A stretch of 64,000 nt of DNA from Streptomyces cavernae (GTDB lineage Bacteria > Actinomycetota > Actinomycetes > Streptomycetales > Streptomycetaceae), in contig NZ_RPDJ01000008.1 of the NCBI RefSeq assembly GCF_004023625.1, positions 295,442 to 359,441 of the forward strand. The letters run 5' to 3'. The position numbers were made by a program, and so were the translations under genes. Below, one piece after another: positions 37,073-46,172 of this stretch (positions are counted from its first letter, which is position 1; every line of letters begins with the position of its first letter). The notes under the pieces are model-generated. The model was not told where the DNA came from and made no database searches. It saw only the letters and a program-made list of their open reading frames with translations.

Positions 37073-37798
37073 ATGACGACGCCCGGCTTCCACCCCACCC
37101 ACGTCGTCCCCCGAGAGGGCATGCCCGCCTGGGAGGCCCCGGACCCGTCCCGGCCGACGGTGCCGCTGGACGCCCTGCTCCCGGTCGAACTCGTCGAACG
37201 GCGCGGGGACTGGGGCCGCATCCTGTGCGCCAACGGCTGGTCGGCGTGGGTCGACGGCCGTCTGCTGGTGGCCGTTCCGCAGGACCCGCCCCGGGCGGGC
37301 AGCCCGCTCGCGCGCACCGCCGACCCGCGACCGCTGCTGGAGAGGGCCGAGCACGCCCTCGCCGAGTACCGCCGCGCGGTCGCCGACCTGGCGGCGGGCG
37401 GCATGGACGCGGAGTCCTTCCACCGCCGCACCCGGGGACTGCGGATCGGGATGGTCGTCGACGGCGAGTCGCTGTGGCTGTACGAGGCGGAGCACGAGCG
37501 GTGGGTGTACTGCGACGGGGAGCGGCTGAGCACCTACGCCGCCGAGCGGGACCCGGGCGCCCAGGGCGATCCGGCGTACGGCGGTGACGCGCACCACGGC
37601 GGCGGGCCGGCGACACGACGGACCAGCGCGGCACGCGCGCCGGGCGGAGGGATGGACGAGGCGACCCGGGTGGTGGACTCCGGCGCCTTCCGTGTGCGGG
37701 GCGAGCCGGGTGCTGCGGGTGACCCGGGTGGCCCACCGACGGCCGAGGAATCGCACGGGTATGACTCCACCCGGCCCGTGTCGCCCCGGGAGCGGTGA
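37073..37798 (+). CDS. Hypothetical protein of the FHA-ABC/kinase operon
   Basis: A 241-residue soluble protein. Residues about 25-65 look SH3-like (PVELVERRGDWGRILCANGW, then SAWVDGRLL); a helical middle (LLERAEHALAEYRRAVADLA) and a second small domain (GLRIGMVVDGESLWLYEAEH) follow. The tail is disordered and holds two Thr in STPK-site-like settings (DEATRVVD, DSTRPVSP), which could be ligands for the FHA domains (inference). GGAAGTAGGTGAC precedes ATG 37073, 12 bases after the transporter stop; its own TGA overlaps the kinase ATG. Confidence 0.65.
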   Translation: MTTPGFHPTHVVPREGMPAWEAPDPSRPTVPLDALLPVELVERRGDWGRILCANGWSAWVDGRLLVAVPQDPPRAGSPLARTADPRPLLERAEHALAEYRRAVADLAAGGMDAESFHRRTRGLRIGMVVDGESLWLYEAEHERWVYCDGERLSTYAAERDPGAQGDPAYGGDAHHGGGPATRRTSAARAPGGGMDEATRVVDSGAFRVRGEPGAAGDPGGPPTAEESHGYDSTRPVSPRER

Positions 37799-38799
37799 TG
37801 ACGGCACATGACACCGGGCCCTTCTCCGGGCGGCTCTCCGAGCTGATTGGTCAGCAGATCGCGGGCTACCGGATCGAGCGCGAGATCGGCCGCGGCGGTA
37901 TGGCCGTGGTCTACCGTGCCCGGGACCTGCGCCTGGACCGGACCGTCGCGCTCAAGCTGCTCGCACCCGAACTCGCCCGCAACGACACGTTCCGGCGGCG
38001 CTTCACCCATGAGTCACGGGTGGCCGCCGCCATCGACCACCCGCACATCGTCCCGATCTTCGAGGCGGGGGAGACGGGCGGGGTGCTCTACATCGCCATG
38101 CGGTACGTCGCCGGGCGCGATCTGCGCCATCTGCTCGACCAGGAGGGGCCGCTGACGCCCACGGTCGCCGCCCGTATCGCCGCGCAGGTGGCCTCCGCGC
38201 TGGACGCCGCCCACGACCACGGCCTGGTGCACCGGGACGTCAAACCCGGCAACATCCTCGTGGCCAAGGGCACCGACAGCGACCACCCCGAACACGTCTA
38301 CCTCACGGACTTCGGGCTGACGAAGAAATCGCTGTCGCTGACCGGCTTCACCACCGTGGGCCAGTTCGTCGGCACCCTCGACTACGTGGCGCCGGAGCAG
38401 ATCGCCGGCCGCCCGGTGGACGGCCGCTGCGACGTCTACAGCCTCGCGTGCGTGGTCCACGAGACCATGGCCGGCGGGCCGCCCTTCCAGCGCGACGACG
38501 ACATGGCGCTGCTCTGGGCGCACCAGTACGACCAACCGTCGCCGCTGACGGAGCAGCGCCCGGACATCGCCCCCGAGGTGGACGGTGTCCTCGCGAAGGC
38601 GCTGGCGAAGAGCCCCGAGGCCCGCTACGGCTCCTGCCTGGAGTTCGTCGCCGCGCTGCGGGCCGCGGCATCGGGGCCGGGGCCAGGACCGGCGGGGCAT
38701 CCACCGACACAGGTCGACCTGCGGGTCGTCGGGGTTCCGGAGGCGCCCGGGGCCCCGCCGGAGCCCCCGGACTGGGCACGTCCGGTCTTCGTGCACTGA
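37798..38799 (+). CDS. PknB-like serine/threonine protein kinase
   Basis: A 333-residue soluble Hanks-type kinase. IGRGGMAVVYRAR is the P-loop, ALKLL holds the ATP Lys, VHRDVKPGNILV is the catalytic loop, DFGLTKK the metal site, and an activation loop with TTVGQFVGTLDYVAPEQ. No transmembrane or PASTA region is present, so it is cytosolic. ATG 37798 overlaps the previous stop (TGATG). It probably phosphorylates the FHA transporter partners in this operon. The gene ends inside a 15-bp repeat array. Confidence 0.88.
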   Translation: MTAHDTGPFSGRLSELIGQQIAGYRIEREIGRGGMAVVYRARDLRLDRTVALKLLAPELARNDTFRRRFTHESRVAAAIDHPHIVPIFEAGETGGVLYIAMRYVAGRDLRHLLDQEGPLTPTVAARIAAQVASALDAAHDHGLVHRDVKPGNILVAKGTDSDHPEHVYLTDFGLTKKSLSLTGFTTVGQFVGTLDYVAPEQIAGRPVDGRCDVYSLACVVHETMAGGPPFQRDDDMALLWAHQYDQPSPLTEQRPDIAPEVDGVLAKALAKSPEARYGSCLEFVAALRAAASGPGPGPAGHPPTQVDLRVVGVPEAPGAPPEPPDWARPVFVH

Positions 38800-38884
38800 T
38801 CTCGCGTGCACTGATCTCGTATCCACTGATTTCGTGTGCACTGATCTCGTTCGCGTGCACCGACCTCATGTGCACTGACCTCGA
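38791..38884 (+). repeat. Six ~15-bp tandem units containing the kinase stop codon
   Basis: GTGCACTGATCTCGC, GTGCACTGATCTCGT and four drifted copies run from 38791 to 38884. The first copy holds the final Val-His codons and TGA of the kinase, so the array grew from the gene end. Confidence 0.75.
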
Positions 38885-38926
38885 GTCGGGCACCTCCGGG
38901 GCATGGACCCGGCCCCAGCCCTCGAC

Positions 38927-40213
38927 TCAGTCCACTCGCTGCCCCGCGCCGACCCCCCGGCCCAGCGCCACCTCGCCGCGCCTGCGGACCCCCGCGGCCA
39001 GCAATCCGCCCAGCGCCCCCGTCACCAGCCCCCACACGGCGGCGAGCCCGAGGGCTCCCCACCACTGGGGCCGCAGCAGCACCCGGCCGGACAGAGTGCC
39101 GCCCACGTCCCCGATGCCCAGCAGGGACAGTCCGTAGTGGGCGGAGACACGACCGACCACGCAGATCGTCAGGACCGTCAGTACCAGCGCCACAGCCATG
39201 TGCACCGAGTGCTGCCACCACCGCATCCGGGCCGGGGAGCGGGCCGCCATCAGGAACGCGGCGGCCAGCACCAGCACGGCGGCGACGACCAGCAGCCACC
39301 ACACCCGGCCGTCCTGCTCGGCGAGCGTCGACAGACTGAGTTCGGAGACGTCCTCGCCGCGCAGTGCCTCGTCCAGCACGTGCGGCATGGGCAGCCCGAA
39401 CGGCCCCTCCACCTGGCCCTCCCAGGTGGCGCCGAGGCCCAGGGTGAACGCCAGCCAGACCAGGTTCGGCAACCCCAGCAGGAGTACCGCGAAGGTCTCG
39501 GCGGGCTGCCCCCGGGTCGCCGCCACCACCAGCCCGATCAGCACTCCCAGGGCGACGTACGACAGCAGCAGCACGACCATCGCGTACGCGGCCGGCCGCA
39601 CCGGCTCCTGGAAACGCAGCAGACCGGCGGGCAGCGGCGCCCCGCGGGAGACCAGCAGTGCGAGCACGAGCACGCCCGCGAGCCACAGCAGCCCGAAGAC
39701 GACCGTCTCGAACACCTCGGCCTCGAAGCCCACCCGGGGCGCGGCGTCCAGCAGGTCGCCGATGTCGCCGAGCGTCCCCTCGCCGAGCGAGACGGCGAAC
39801 TGCTGGCGGGCCACCAGGGCCAGCCCGACCAGCACGAGCAGCCACAGGACACCGATCCGGGCCGCCCAGCCACCCAGTTCCCGGGCGCCCGCGACCGCCC
39901 GGTGGCGCAACGGCCACAGGAAACCCGCGGCGATCACCAGGGCCCCGGTGAGCGTGACCGAGAGCGGCACGACGGTCAGCCCGCCCGTGGTCTCGGCGAG
40001 GAAGCCGGCGCTGCCCGAGATCGTCACCGACCCCCCGACCGCGGTCACGACCGTGGCCGCGACCACCCGGGGGAACGCCTGGTCGGGCAGGTCCGCCGCG
40101 CCGGCGGCCCACAGGCCCAGTGCGGCGACGACCACCATGGCGAGCAGCCCGGCGCACACCACCAGGAGGGCCTGTGGCCAGCCGTGCGCTGCTCGCGACG
40201 TCTGTCGGCTCAC
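38927..40213 (-). CDS. Streptophobe-family membrane protein
   Basis: A 428-residue very hydrophobic protein with about ten membrane helices and no soluble domain. The start (QALLVVCAGLLAMVVVAALG) and the motif ISGSAGFLAETTGGLTVVPL match what I recall as the streptophobe family, a Streptomyces-restricted membrane family without assigned function. GTG 40213 is the start. It converges on the kinase gene and is divergent from the DUF6777-like gene. Confidence 0.75.
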   Translation of the reverse strand: MSRQTSRAAHGWPQALLVVCAGLLAMVVVAALGLWAAGAADLPDQAFPRVVAATVVTAVGGSVTISGSAGFLAETTGGLTVVPLSVTLTGALVIAAGFLWPLRHRAVAGARELGGWAARIGVLWLLVLVGLALVARQQFAVSLGEGTLGDIGDLLDAAPRVGFEAEVFETVVFGLLWLAGVLVLALLVSRGAPLPAGLLRFQEPVRPAAYAMVVLLLSYVALGVLIGLVVAATRGQPAETFAVLLLGLPNLVWLAFTLGLGATWEGQVEGPFGLPMPHVLDEALRGEDVSELSLSTLAEQDGRVWWLLVVAAVLVLAAAFLMAARSPARMRWWQHSVHMAVALVLTVLTICVVGRVSAHYGLSLLGIGDVGGTLSGRVLLRPQWWGALGLAAVWGLVTGALGGLLAAGVRRRGEVALGRGVGAGQRVD

Positions 40214-40410
40214 GGTGCCACGCTAAGCAGGGCACGCGCGGCTCGCCCGTCGGGAACGGCCGGACGCGTCCGCGGCAGGGAGGGACCGGCCCGCCCGGTT
40301 CGGCTTGCGGGCCATGCCCACCCGATATGGAATGAATCGGTATAAACGACACGTTCAGCTCATACCACTTCCGTGGGAGACAAAAGTCCGTTTCTGTGGG
40401 AGAAGAGTCC

Positions 40411-41718
40411 GTGAGCGTCGACCCCCCGTCGTCCGGCCGCCCCACCGGACCCCCTTCCGGGCCCCTGTCGCAGCCGCCCGCGCATGATCCCACCCAGGTG
40501 GGAGGCACTCCGCCCCCGCCACCCGCTCCGGGCGGCGGCGGGGCCGGCGGTCCTGCCGGGCCGCCGTCCGGCACCGGCGGTGGTTCGTCCGGGGGCGGCG
40601 GTCCCTCCGGACCCGGTGGCCCGTCCGGACCCGGTTCCGGACCAGGTGGCCCCTCCGAACCCGGTGAGCCCAAGCCGGTCGGAAGCCGCGCCTGGTGGAA
40701 GTCGGCACCGAGGATCGCGGGCTTCACCGCCCTGGTCGTCGCCGTGGTCGTCGGCGCCCTCCTCTTCGCCCGTCCGGGCGGCTCCGGCTCCGGCGGCGGT
40801 GGCGGTGGCGGTGGCGCGGTCCGCCTCCAGGCGGCGGGGGAGACGGGACCCAACCCGTTCACCAAGTCGACGGCCGAGGAGAGCTCGCCCCCGGCGGCCA
40901 CTCCGAACGTCGGCCGCGAGGCCCCGAAGGACGACCCGTACAGGGCGAGCGGGTCCCAGCCCGGCCTGTACGGCGGTACGCGCAACGCCACCAGCTGCGA
41001 CGTCGAGCGGCAGATCACCGCACTGCGGGAGCAGCCGGCGAAGAACCGGGCGTTCGCGTCGGTCGCGGGGATCGGCCCCAACCTGGTCCCGACGTATCTG
41101 CGGTCGCTGACACCCGTGCAACTGCGGGTCGACACCCGCGTCACCAACCACGGTTACCGTGACGGGGCCCCCACCGCCTACCAGGCGATCCTGCAGGCGG
41201 GGACGGCAGTACTCGTCGACTCCCGCGGTGTGCCGCGGGTGCGCTGCGCCTGCGGCAACCCCTTGAAGCCGCCGGCTCAGGACCAGAGCTCGATGAAGGT
41301 GACGGGACGGGCCTGGCCCGGCTTCAAGGCGTCGAACACGGTCGTCGTGGAGCCCGCTCCGGATGTGGTCAAGGTGTTCGTGATCTTCGATCCCGACCGC
41401 AGGGAGTGGATCGAGCGCCACAAGGGCGACACGGGCCGGCATGACAAGAAGACCGACCCGCCGAAGGAAGACAAGTCGCCGTCGCTCACCGAGTCCCCGT
41501 CCGCGTCGACCAGCCCGCCCAGCCCGACCAGCCCACCCACGTCGTCGACCTCGCCATCCAAGCCGACGCCGGAGACATCGCCTGAGACATCGCCGGAGAC
41601 GCCGCCGGAGACCACCGGCACCACGGACACCACGGACACGACCAACGGAACAACCACGGACACGACGGGCACGACGGACACGACCAACGAGACAGCGCCG
41701 GGGACGACGACCCCGTAG
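40411..41718 (+). CDS. Membrane-anchored DUF6777-like protein
   Basis: A 435-residue protein: Pro/Gly-rich cytosolic head (1-90), one membrane helix (about 100-120, IAGFTALVVAVVVGALLFA), a poly-Gly spacer, then an extracellular domain (about 140-335) opening with QAAGETGPNPFTKSTAEES and containing four Cys (NATSCDVE, VRCACGNPL). The tail is a Thr/Pro/Ser spacer typical of wall-spanning proteins. I recall this domain as DUF6777. GTG 40411 is chosen because GGGAG lies eight bases before it; GTG 40396 is possible. Its closeness to a Ser/Thr kinase suggests an envelope-related role. Confidence 0.7.
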   Translation: MSVDPPSSGRPTGPPSGPLSQPPAHDPTQVGGTPPPPPAPGGGGAGGPAGPPSGTGGGSSGGGGPSGPGGPSGPGSGPGGPSEPGEPKPVGSRAWWKSAPRIAGFTALVVAVVVGALLFARPGGSGSGGGGGGGGAVRLQAAGETGPNPFTKSTAEESSPPAATPNVGREAPKDDPYRASGSQPGLYGGTRNATSCDVERQITALREQPAKNRAFASVAGIGPNLVPTYLRSLTPVQLRVDTRVTNHGYRDGAPTAYQAILQAGTAVLVDSRGVPRVRCACGNPLKPPAQDQSSMKVTGRAWPGFKASNTVVVEPAPDVVKVFVIFDPDRREWIERHKGDTGRHDKKTDPPKEDKSPSLTESPSASTSPPSPTSPPTSSTSPSKPTPETSPETSPETPPETTGTTDTTDTTNGTTTDTTGTTDTTNETAPGTTTP

Positions 41719-41775
41719 CGCGGCCACCCGGCAAGGGGCGCGGCGGTGGGGCGGTGCAGCGGTGCGGCGGATGCG

Positions 41776-41833
41776 GCGGTGCGACGGAGCCGCTGTGGCC
41801 CATAGCGGTGCGGCGGAGCCGCTGTGGCCCATG
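41776..41833 (+). repeat. 29-bp tandem duplication
   Basis: Two 29-base copies (41776-41804 and 41805-41833), differing at two positions, lie between convergent genes just before a terminator. Confidence 0.7.
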
Positions 41834-41836
41834 AAT

Positions 41837-41863
41837 GAGGCCCTCCCGTCGGGGGAGGGCCTC
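41837..41863. terminator. Bidirectional terminator hairpin
   Basis: GAGGCCCTCCC (41837-41847) pairs perfectly with GGGAGGGCCTC (41853-41863) around a five-base loop, between the convergent DUF6777-like and hydrolase genes. Confidence 0.8.
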
Positions 41864-41907
41864 GCACGCACCGGACTGTCCCCGGCCCGGCGCGGGTACT
41901 GCGGGAT

Positions 41908-42783
41908 TCAGTCGTTGGGGCAGGTGTCGCGGTACTGGCTGATCGCGGAGTTCGGCGCGGGCGCCGGGCAGAGGAACTGGTCGTAGCGCGTGTCGTCGTC
42001 GACGAACCGCTTCAGCCAGGACAACGCGTACTTGGCGGTGGTGCTGTTCTCACTGACGGGGGCGAAGTGGTTGCCGTTCTTCATCTCCAGGTACGCCTTC
42101 TCGGGCGCGGCGGTCATGCTCGTGTACTGCGGAATGGACATGGAGCCGACCGGGGCGATGGCGTCCGTCTGTCCGCCGATGATCATCGTGGGCACCTTTA
42201 CGCCCTCCCAGGTGGTGTCGAGTTCCCAGGGTGCCAGCGGGATCGCCGCCTGCAGCGACGGGCGGTTCTGCGCGGCCCACAGTGAGCCGCCGCCGCCCAT
42301 CGAATGCCCCATGACCGCCAGGCGGGTCGGGTCGACGCGGTCACGGACGGTGCTGCGCGTGGTCAGATAGTCCAGCGCCGCGAGCAGTTGGCTCCCGCGT
42401 GACTCCGGCAGGTCGCCACCCCCGTTGGTGTCCAGGGTGAAGACGACGAAGCCCTGCGAGGCCAGCCGGGGGCCCAGCCACTGGATCACGAGCTGCGGTG
42501 AGATGAATCCGGGGATCACCGCCACCGCGCCGAAGGTGCCCTGACTCGTGTCGGTGGGGTAGTAGATCGTGCCGTTGTTGAAGCCCGTGCCGCTGCCGGA
42601 CGGCACCGAGACCTGCGCGATGGCGAACGGGCCGCGGGCGGCGGTGACGCTGGCCTCGGTGGGGGCGGGGCCGCGCTCGTAGGGGTTCTGGGCAGCCTCG
42701 GCCGGTGTGTTGACGCCCAGCAACGCGGTCAGGGACGCACCGGTGAGCAGCAGTCCCAACCGCTTCCTCAGTGCTGAATTCAC
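41908..42783 (-). CDS. Secreted polyester hydrolase (cutinase / PETase-like)
   Basis: A 291-residue exported alpha/beta hydrolase of the actinobacterial cutinase/PET-hydrolase family. GTG 42783 has GAGAGG upstream; residues 1-31 are the signal (LLLTGASLTALLG, AEAA). The mature protein starts QNPYERGPAPTEASVTAARG, nearly the signature of Thermobifida and Streptomyces enzymes. The triad is Ser161 (GHSMGG), Asp207 (GGQTDAIAP) and His239 (NGNHFAP); Phe93 and Met162 form the oxyanion site; Trp186 lines the cleft; Cys272 and Cys288 form the C-terminal disulfide. It cleaves cutin or triglyceride esters and possibly polyethylene terephthalate. Confidence 0.88.
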   Translation of the reverse strand: MNSALRKRLGLLLTGASLTALLGVNTPAEAAQNPYERGPAPTEASVTAARGPFAIAQVSVPSGSGTGFNNGTIYYPTDTSQGTFGAVAVIPGFISPQLVIQWLGPRLASQGFVVFTLDTNGGGDLPESRGSQLLAALDYLTTRSTVRDRVDPTRLAVMGHSMGGGGSLWAAQNRPSLQAAIPLAPWELDTTWEGVKVPTMIIGGQTDAIAPVGSMSIPQYTSMTAAPEKAYLEMKNGNHFAPVSENSTTAKYALSWLKRFVDDDTRYDQFLCPAPAPNSAISQYRDTCPND

Positions 42784-43001
42784 GGGGAGTCCTCTCGTGG
42801 GGGTGCCGGTTCGAGAGGAATCGTGGAATCCGGGAGGTGATTGTGCTGCTCGGGGCGACGGGAAATTCGGGGCCTGACTTATAGGTTTCCGGCAAGTGCG
42901 GCGTCGAACCGACAAATTGATCAATTCCCCTTGTCAGTCAAGTGAGTTGACGCGAGTGCCGGTGTGACAGGACGATCCGGGGGACGGAAGGGGAGGCTGT
43001 G

Positions 43002-44270
43002 ATGACTGTCATCGACCCACCGTTAGCGAAATCGCTCTCGAGCATGCTCCGGCCGCATCTCCCGGACGCCATCGAGGAGATCGAGCGCGAGGTTCGGACG
43101 CACGTCCACGAAGGCGGTCCGCCGGTCGACACCGAATACCGCCGGGCCGTCCACCAGGTCATCAACGAGACCGTCGCCCACTTCGTCGACTCACTCGGCC
43201 AGGCGACCACCGACTCGACCCAGCTGACCGTTCTCTACAGCCAGCTGGGGGCGGAGGCGGCACGGCGGGGGTACAGCCTCGACCGGCTGCAGACGGCGCT
43301 CAGACTGAGCGGCCAGGTCGCCTGCCGCCGGTTCATCAAGGACGCCTACCGGTTCTCCTGGTCCAAGGAGACCCTCGCGTCACTCACCGACAACCTCTTC
43401 GGGCTGCTCGCCCGGGCCGCTGACGCGGGCGCCCAGGGATACGCGCGCCAGCAGGGCCATCTGACCACCGACCGGGAACGCCGCCGCCAGCGCCTGCGGG
43501 ACCTGCTGGTCCGTGAACCGGCGCCCGACCCCGCTACCGTCCATGAACAGGCCAGGGCAGCGGACTGGAAGCTCCCCGGTACCGTCGCGGCGGTCGCCCT
43601 GCTCTCGGCGACCCGGCCGCCGAGCCGCATCCTGCCGCCCGATGTGCTTGCCGACTGGAACGCGTCGTACCTGATCGTCCCCGACCCCGACTCGGCCGGG
43701 CGTGACTGGCTGCCCACCCTGCTGCTGCGGCTGGGCGCCGCCGCCATCGGGCCGACCGTGCCCACCGAACGCGCCGCCGTCTCGCTGCGCTGGGCCCGCC
43801 ACACCGTCGCCCTGGCGGAACGCGGCATCCTGCCCTCCGACCGCCCGCTGAGGGCGGCCGACCACACCGCGCTGCTGGCCGCCGCCATGGTCGAGGACCT
43901 CATCGACACCACCTCGGCCGCTCATCTCGCTGCGCTCCTCGCCCTCCAGCCGCGCCGCCGGGTGCCCCTGCTGACCACCCTGCTCACCTATCTGCAGTGC
44001 GGTGACAACGCCGTCATCACCGGCGCCCGGCTCCAGGTCCACGAGCAGACCGTCCGCTACCGGTTGCGCCGGATCACGGAACTGACCGGCACGCGCTGCT
44101 ACGACCCGGCCGACCGGCTCGACCTGATGATCACGCTGACCTGGCTGCTGCACTCCGACGGGGTCAACGCCGGTGGAGCCAACGTGAACGGAGTCAACGC
44201 CGGCGGCGTCACGGCCCTGGGCAGCGCCGCCGGGGTCACCGCCAACGGGGCGTCGCCGCACGCGCGTTGA
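43002..44270 (+). CDS. PucR/CdaR-type transcriptional regulator
   Basis: A 422-residue regulator. The N-terminal helical domain (20-140) is of the RsbRD/PucR-associated kind, a GGDEF-like degenerate middle follows, and the C-terminal HTH_30 (about 320-385) reads VPLLTTLLTYLQCGDNAVIT followed by HEQTVRYRLRRITELTG, the diagnostic motif. ATG 43002 is five bases after GGGGAGG. The last 35 residues are Asn/Gly/Val repeats (VNAGGANVNGVNAGG), apparently a tail expansion. The target may be the divergent hydrolase gene (218-bp shared gap). Confidence 0.8.
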   Translation: MTVIDPPLAKSLSSMLRPHLPDAIEEIEREVRTHVHEGGPPVDTEYRRAVHQVINETVAHFVDSLGQATTDSTQLTVLYSQLGAEAARRGYSLDRLQTALRLSGQVACRRFIKDAYRFSWSKETLASLTDNLFGLLARAADAGAQGYARQQGHLTTDRERRRQRLRDLLVREPAPDPATVHEQARAADWKLPGTVAAVALLSATRPPSRILPPDVLADWNASYLIVPDPDSAGRDWLPTLLLRLGAAAIGPTVPTERAAVSLRWARHTVALAERGILPSDRPLRAADHTALLAAAMVEDLIDTTSAAHLAALLALQPRRRVPLLTTLLTYLQCGDNAVITGARLQVHEQTVRYRLRRITELTGTRCYDPADRLDLMITLTWLLHSDGVNAGGANVNGVNAGGVTALGSAAGVTANGASPHAR

Positions 44271-44313
44271 GGGTGACCGGCTGCCCGAGGACGGTCGGAC
44301 GGAGCCCCGCGCG

Positions 44314-45822
44314 TCAGGCGCCGAAGAGTTGCGTCCAGTACGTGCCCGCCTTGCCGCCGCCCGCGAAGCCTATGCCGATGTGGGTGAAGGCCGGCTTGAG
44401 GATGTTGGCGCGGTGGCCGGGGCTGTTCATCCAGCCGTCGACGACCTCGGCGGGGGAGCGTTGTCCGCAGGCGATGTTCTCCCCGATGGTTCGCCGGGTC
44501 GAGCCCGCGGCGGCCGCCCGGTCCCAGGGCTCGCTGCCGTCCGGCGAGGTGTGGGAGTAGAAGGCGCGGACGACCATGTCCGTGCTGTGCGCCTGGGCCG
44601 CCGCCGTCAGCAGCGCGTCGACGGCCAGCGGCGGCAGTCCGGCCCGGGACCGCTCGGCGTTGGTGAGCCCGACGACCTCCTGTGCCGTCCGGGACAGTTC
44701 GGCGGGACTGAAGGGGCGGGCCCACAGGGCGGTCCAGAACACGTCACCGGAGCGCCGGTCGGTGATGTGCCCGACCCCGGTCTGTGTGACGGCCGGGTCC
44801 TGCAGCGTATGGCGCGCCTGCTCGGTGGACAGGCAGTACTCGACGAACTCGGCCGGGGTACGTGGGCCGGAGACGAGGTGCTCGCCGACCGTGATGTACG
44901 CGTATCCGGTGGCCGTGACCCGTTGGAAGACGGAGGTGCCGTCGGGGCTCTCGGAGCCGAGTCGGCCGCGGTCGGCCATGGTGGCGGCGTGCGCCTTCGC
45001 GGCCTCGGTGAGCCGCGCGTCGAACGAGACGGGACCCGAACCAGCCCTCATGCGGGCGGAATTGACCAGGTCGAGGAATCCGTCCATCGCCCCGCCACCC
45101 GGGTGGGCGGCCGGATCTCCGTCGCCGGGGAAGCCGTATGCGTGGCCGGTGGCGGCGCCGGGCACGGGGTGTGCGCCGAGACCTGACGAACTGCGTGTGC
45201 CGAGACCGGACGAGAGGCGTGTGCCGAGGCCGGGGAGGAGACGTGCGCCGATGCCCGACGGTCGGCGCGGGCCGCTGCCCGGCGCGGGGGCTCCGGTCAC
45301 CGGCCGCCGAACCGGACTCGGTGCGGCGGGCGGTGGGCCCGCGTCCTCGACGACGTCGACGCCGAAGTCCCGTGCTATGCCCGCGAGTCCTTCCGCGTAC
45401 CCCTGGCCCAGGGCGCGCAGCTTCCAGCCGGGGCCGCGGCGGGAGATCTCGGCGATCAGCAGCACGGTCTCCTGCTGTGGCCGCGGCGGGGCGAACCGGG
45501 CGATCCGCCGACCGCCCGGCGCGGTGACCTCCAGCACGGGCGCGGGCAGCCGGTTCAGCGGGACCCCGGGATCGGCGGGGCTGACGACCACGGTGACACG
45601 CTCGGCACCGGCACGCAGCCCGCCTGGGTCGAGGGTCAGTGTTTCGCCGCTGAGCCGGGCTCCCGGGGCGCTCGGCTGGTTGTAGAACACGAAGTCGGCG
45701 TCGCCGCTCACCTTTCCGCTGGCGTCGGTGACGAGCGCCGACACGTCGAAGGGTCCCCCGACCCGGAGGGTCAGGGCGCCGCCCGGCAGCGGCATGTTGC
45801 CCCCGGGGACCAACTCGGACAT
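44314..45822 (-). CDS. TerD domain fused to two CAP/SCP domains
   Basis: A 502-residue fusion. Residues 1-160 are a TerD/CABP-type domain (LVPGGNMPLPGGALTLRVGG, DADFVFYNQPSAPG, LIAEISRRG), tied to tellurite and general stress. A Gly/Ser/Pro linker (165-240) has short repeats (GLGTRLSSGLGTRSSSGLG). Then come two CAP domains (245-370 and 378-502) of the YkwD kind: the first has DLVNSARMRAGSGPVSFDAR and ITVGEHLV; the second has VGLTNAERSRAGLPPLAVDA, FYSHTSPDGSEPWDR, GENIACG and WMNSPGHRANIL. CAP domains are usually secreted, yet no signal peptide is seen. ATG 45822 is the family start for TerD. Confidence 0.82.
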   Translation of the reverse strand: MSELVPGGNMPLPGGALTLRVGGPFDVSALVTDASGKVSGDADFVFYNQPSAPGARLSGETLTLDPGGLRAGAERVTVVVSPADPGVPLNRLPAPVLEVTAPGGRRIARFAPPRPQQETVLLIAEISRRGPGWKLRALGQGYAEGLAGIARDFGVDVVEDAGPPPAAPSPVRRPVTGAPAPGSGPRRPSGIGARLLPGLGTRLSSGLGTRSSSGLGAHPVPGAATGHAYGFPGDGDPAAHPGGGAMDGFLDLVNSARMRAGSGPVSFDARLTEAAKAHAATMADRGRLGSESPDGTSVFQRVTATGYAYITVGEHLVSGPRTPAEFVEYCLSTEQARHTLQDPAVTQTGVGHITDRRSGDVFWTALWARPFSPAELSRTAQEVVGLTNAERSRAGLPPLAVDALLTAAAQAHSTDMVVRAFYSHTSPDGSEPWDRAAAAGSTRRTIGENIACGQRSPAEVVDGWMNSPGHRANILKPAFTHIGIGFAGGGKAGTYWTQLFGA

Positions 45823-45883
45823 CAGCACCGCCTGTTCAGAGGTATGGGAAAGGAGAGCGGAGCGGGAAGGGCTTCCGACCCGG

Positions 45884-45919
<36 letters not shown>

Positions 45920-46172
45920 CGCCAGGACAACGTCCGGGCGAGGGCCGGAGGTTCCTGCGTCAGCACGGGGACGTTCTACGTCCTGGGGCCGCGGGAATCG
46001 GCGACCTCGCGATGACATACCCGGGGTTGGGCAGTGTGCCGCCCAGGTAACCGCCCAGGTAACGGGATGTCAGGTGTGACCCGGATTACAGGTTCCGCGT
46101 TGAGTGGGCTGTCCATACGGGTTTTCCGTACACATCGCTGAGCATGGGCAATGGATGCGAGGATGAGCCGCC

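Noticed and set aside
35792..37807. 671-codon minus-strand frame opposite the FHA-ABC gene
   Set aside because: It is a shadow of a well-supported transporter; the composition is low-complexity Arg/His/Gln with no ribosome site.
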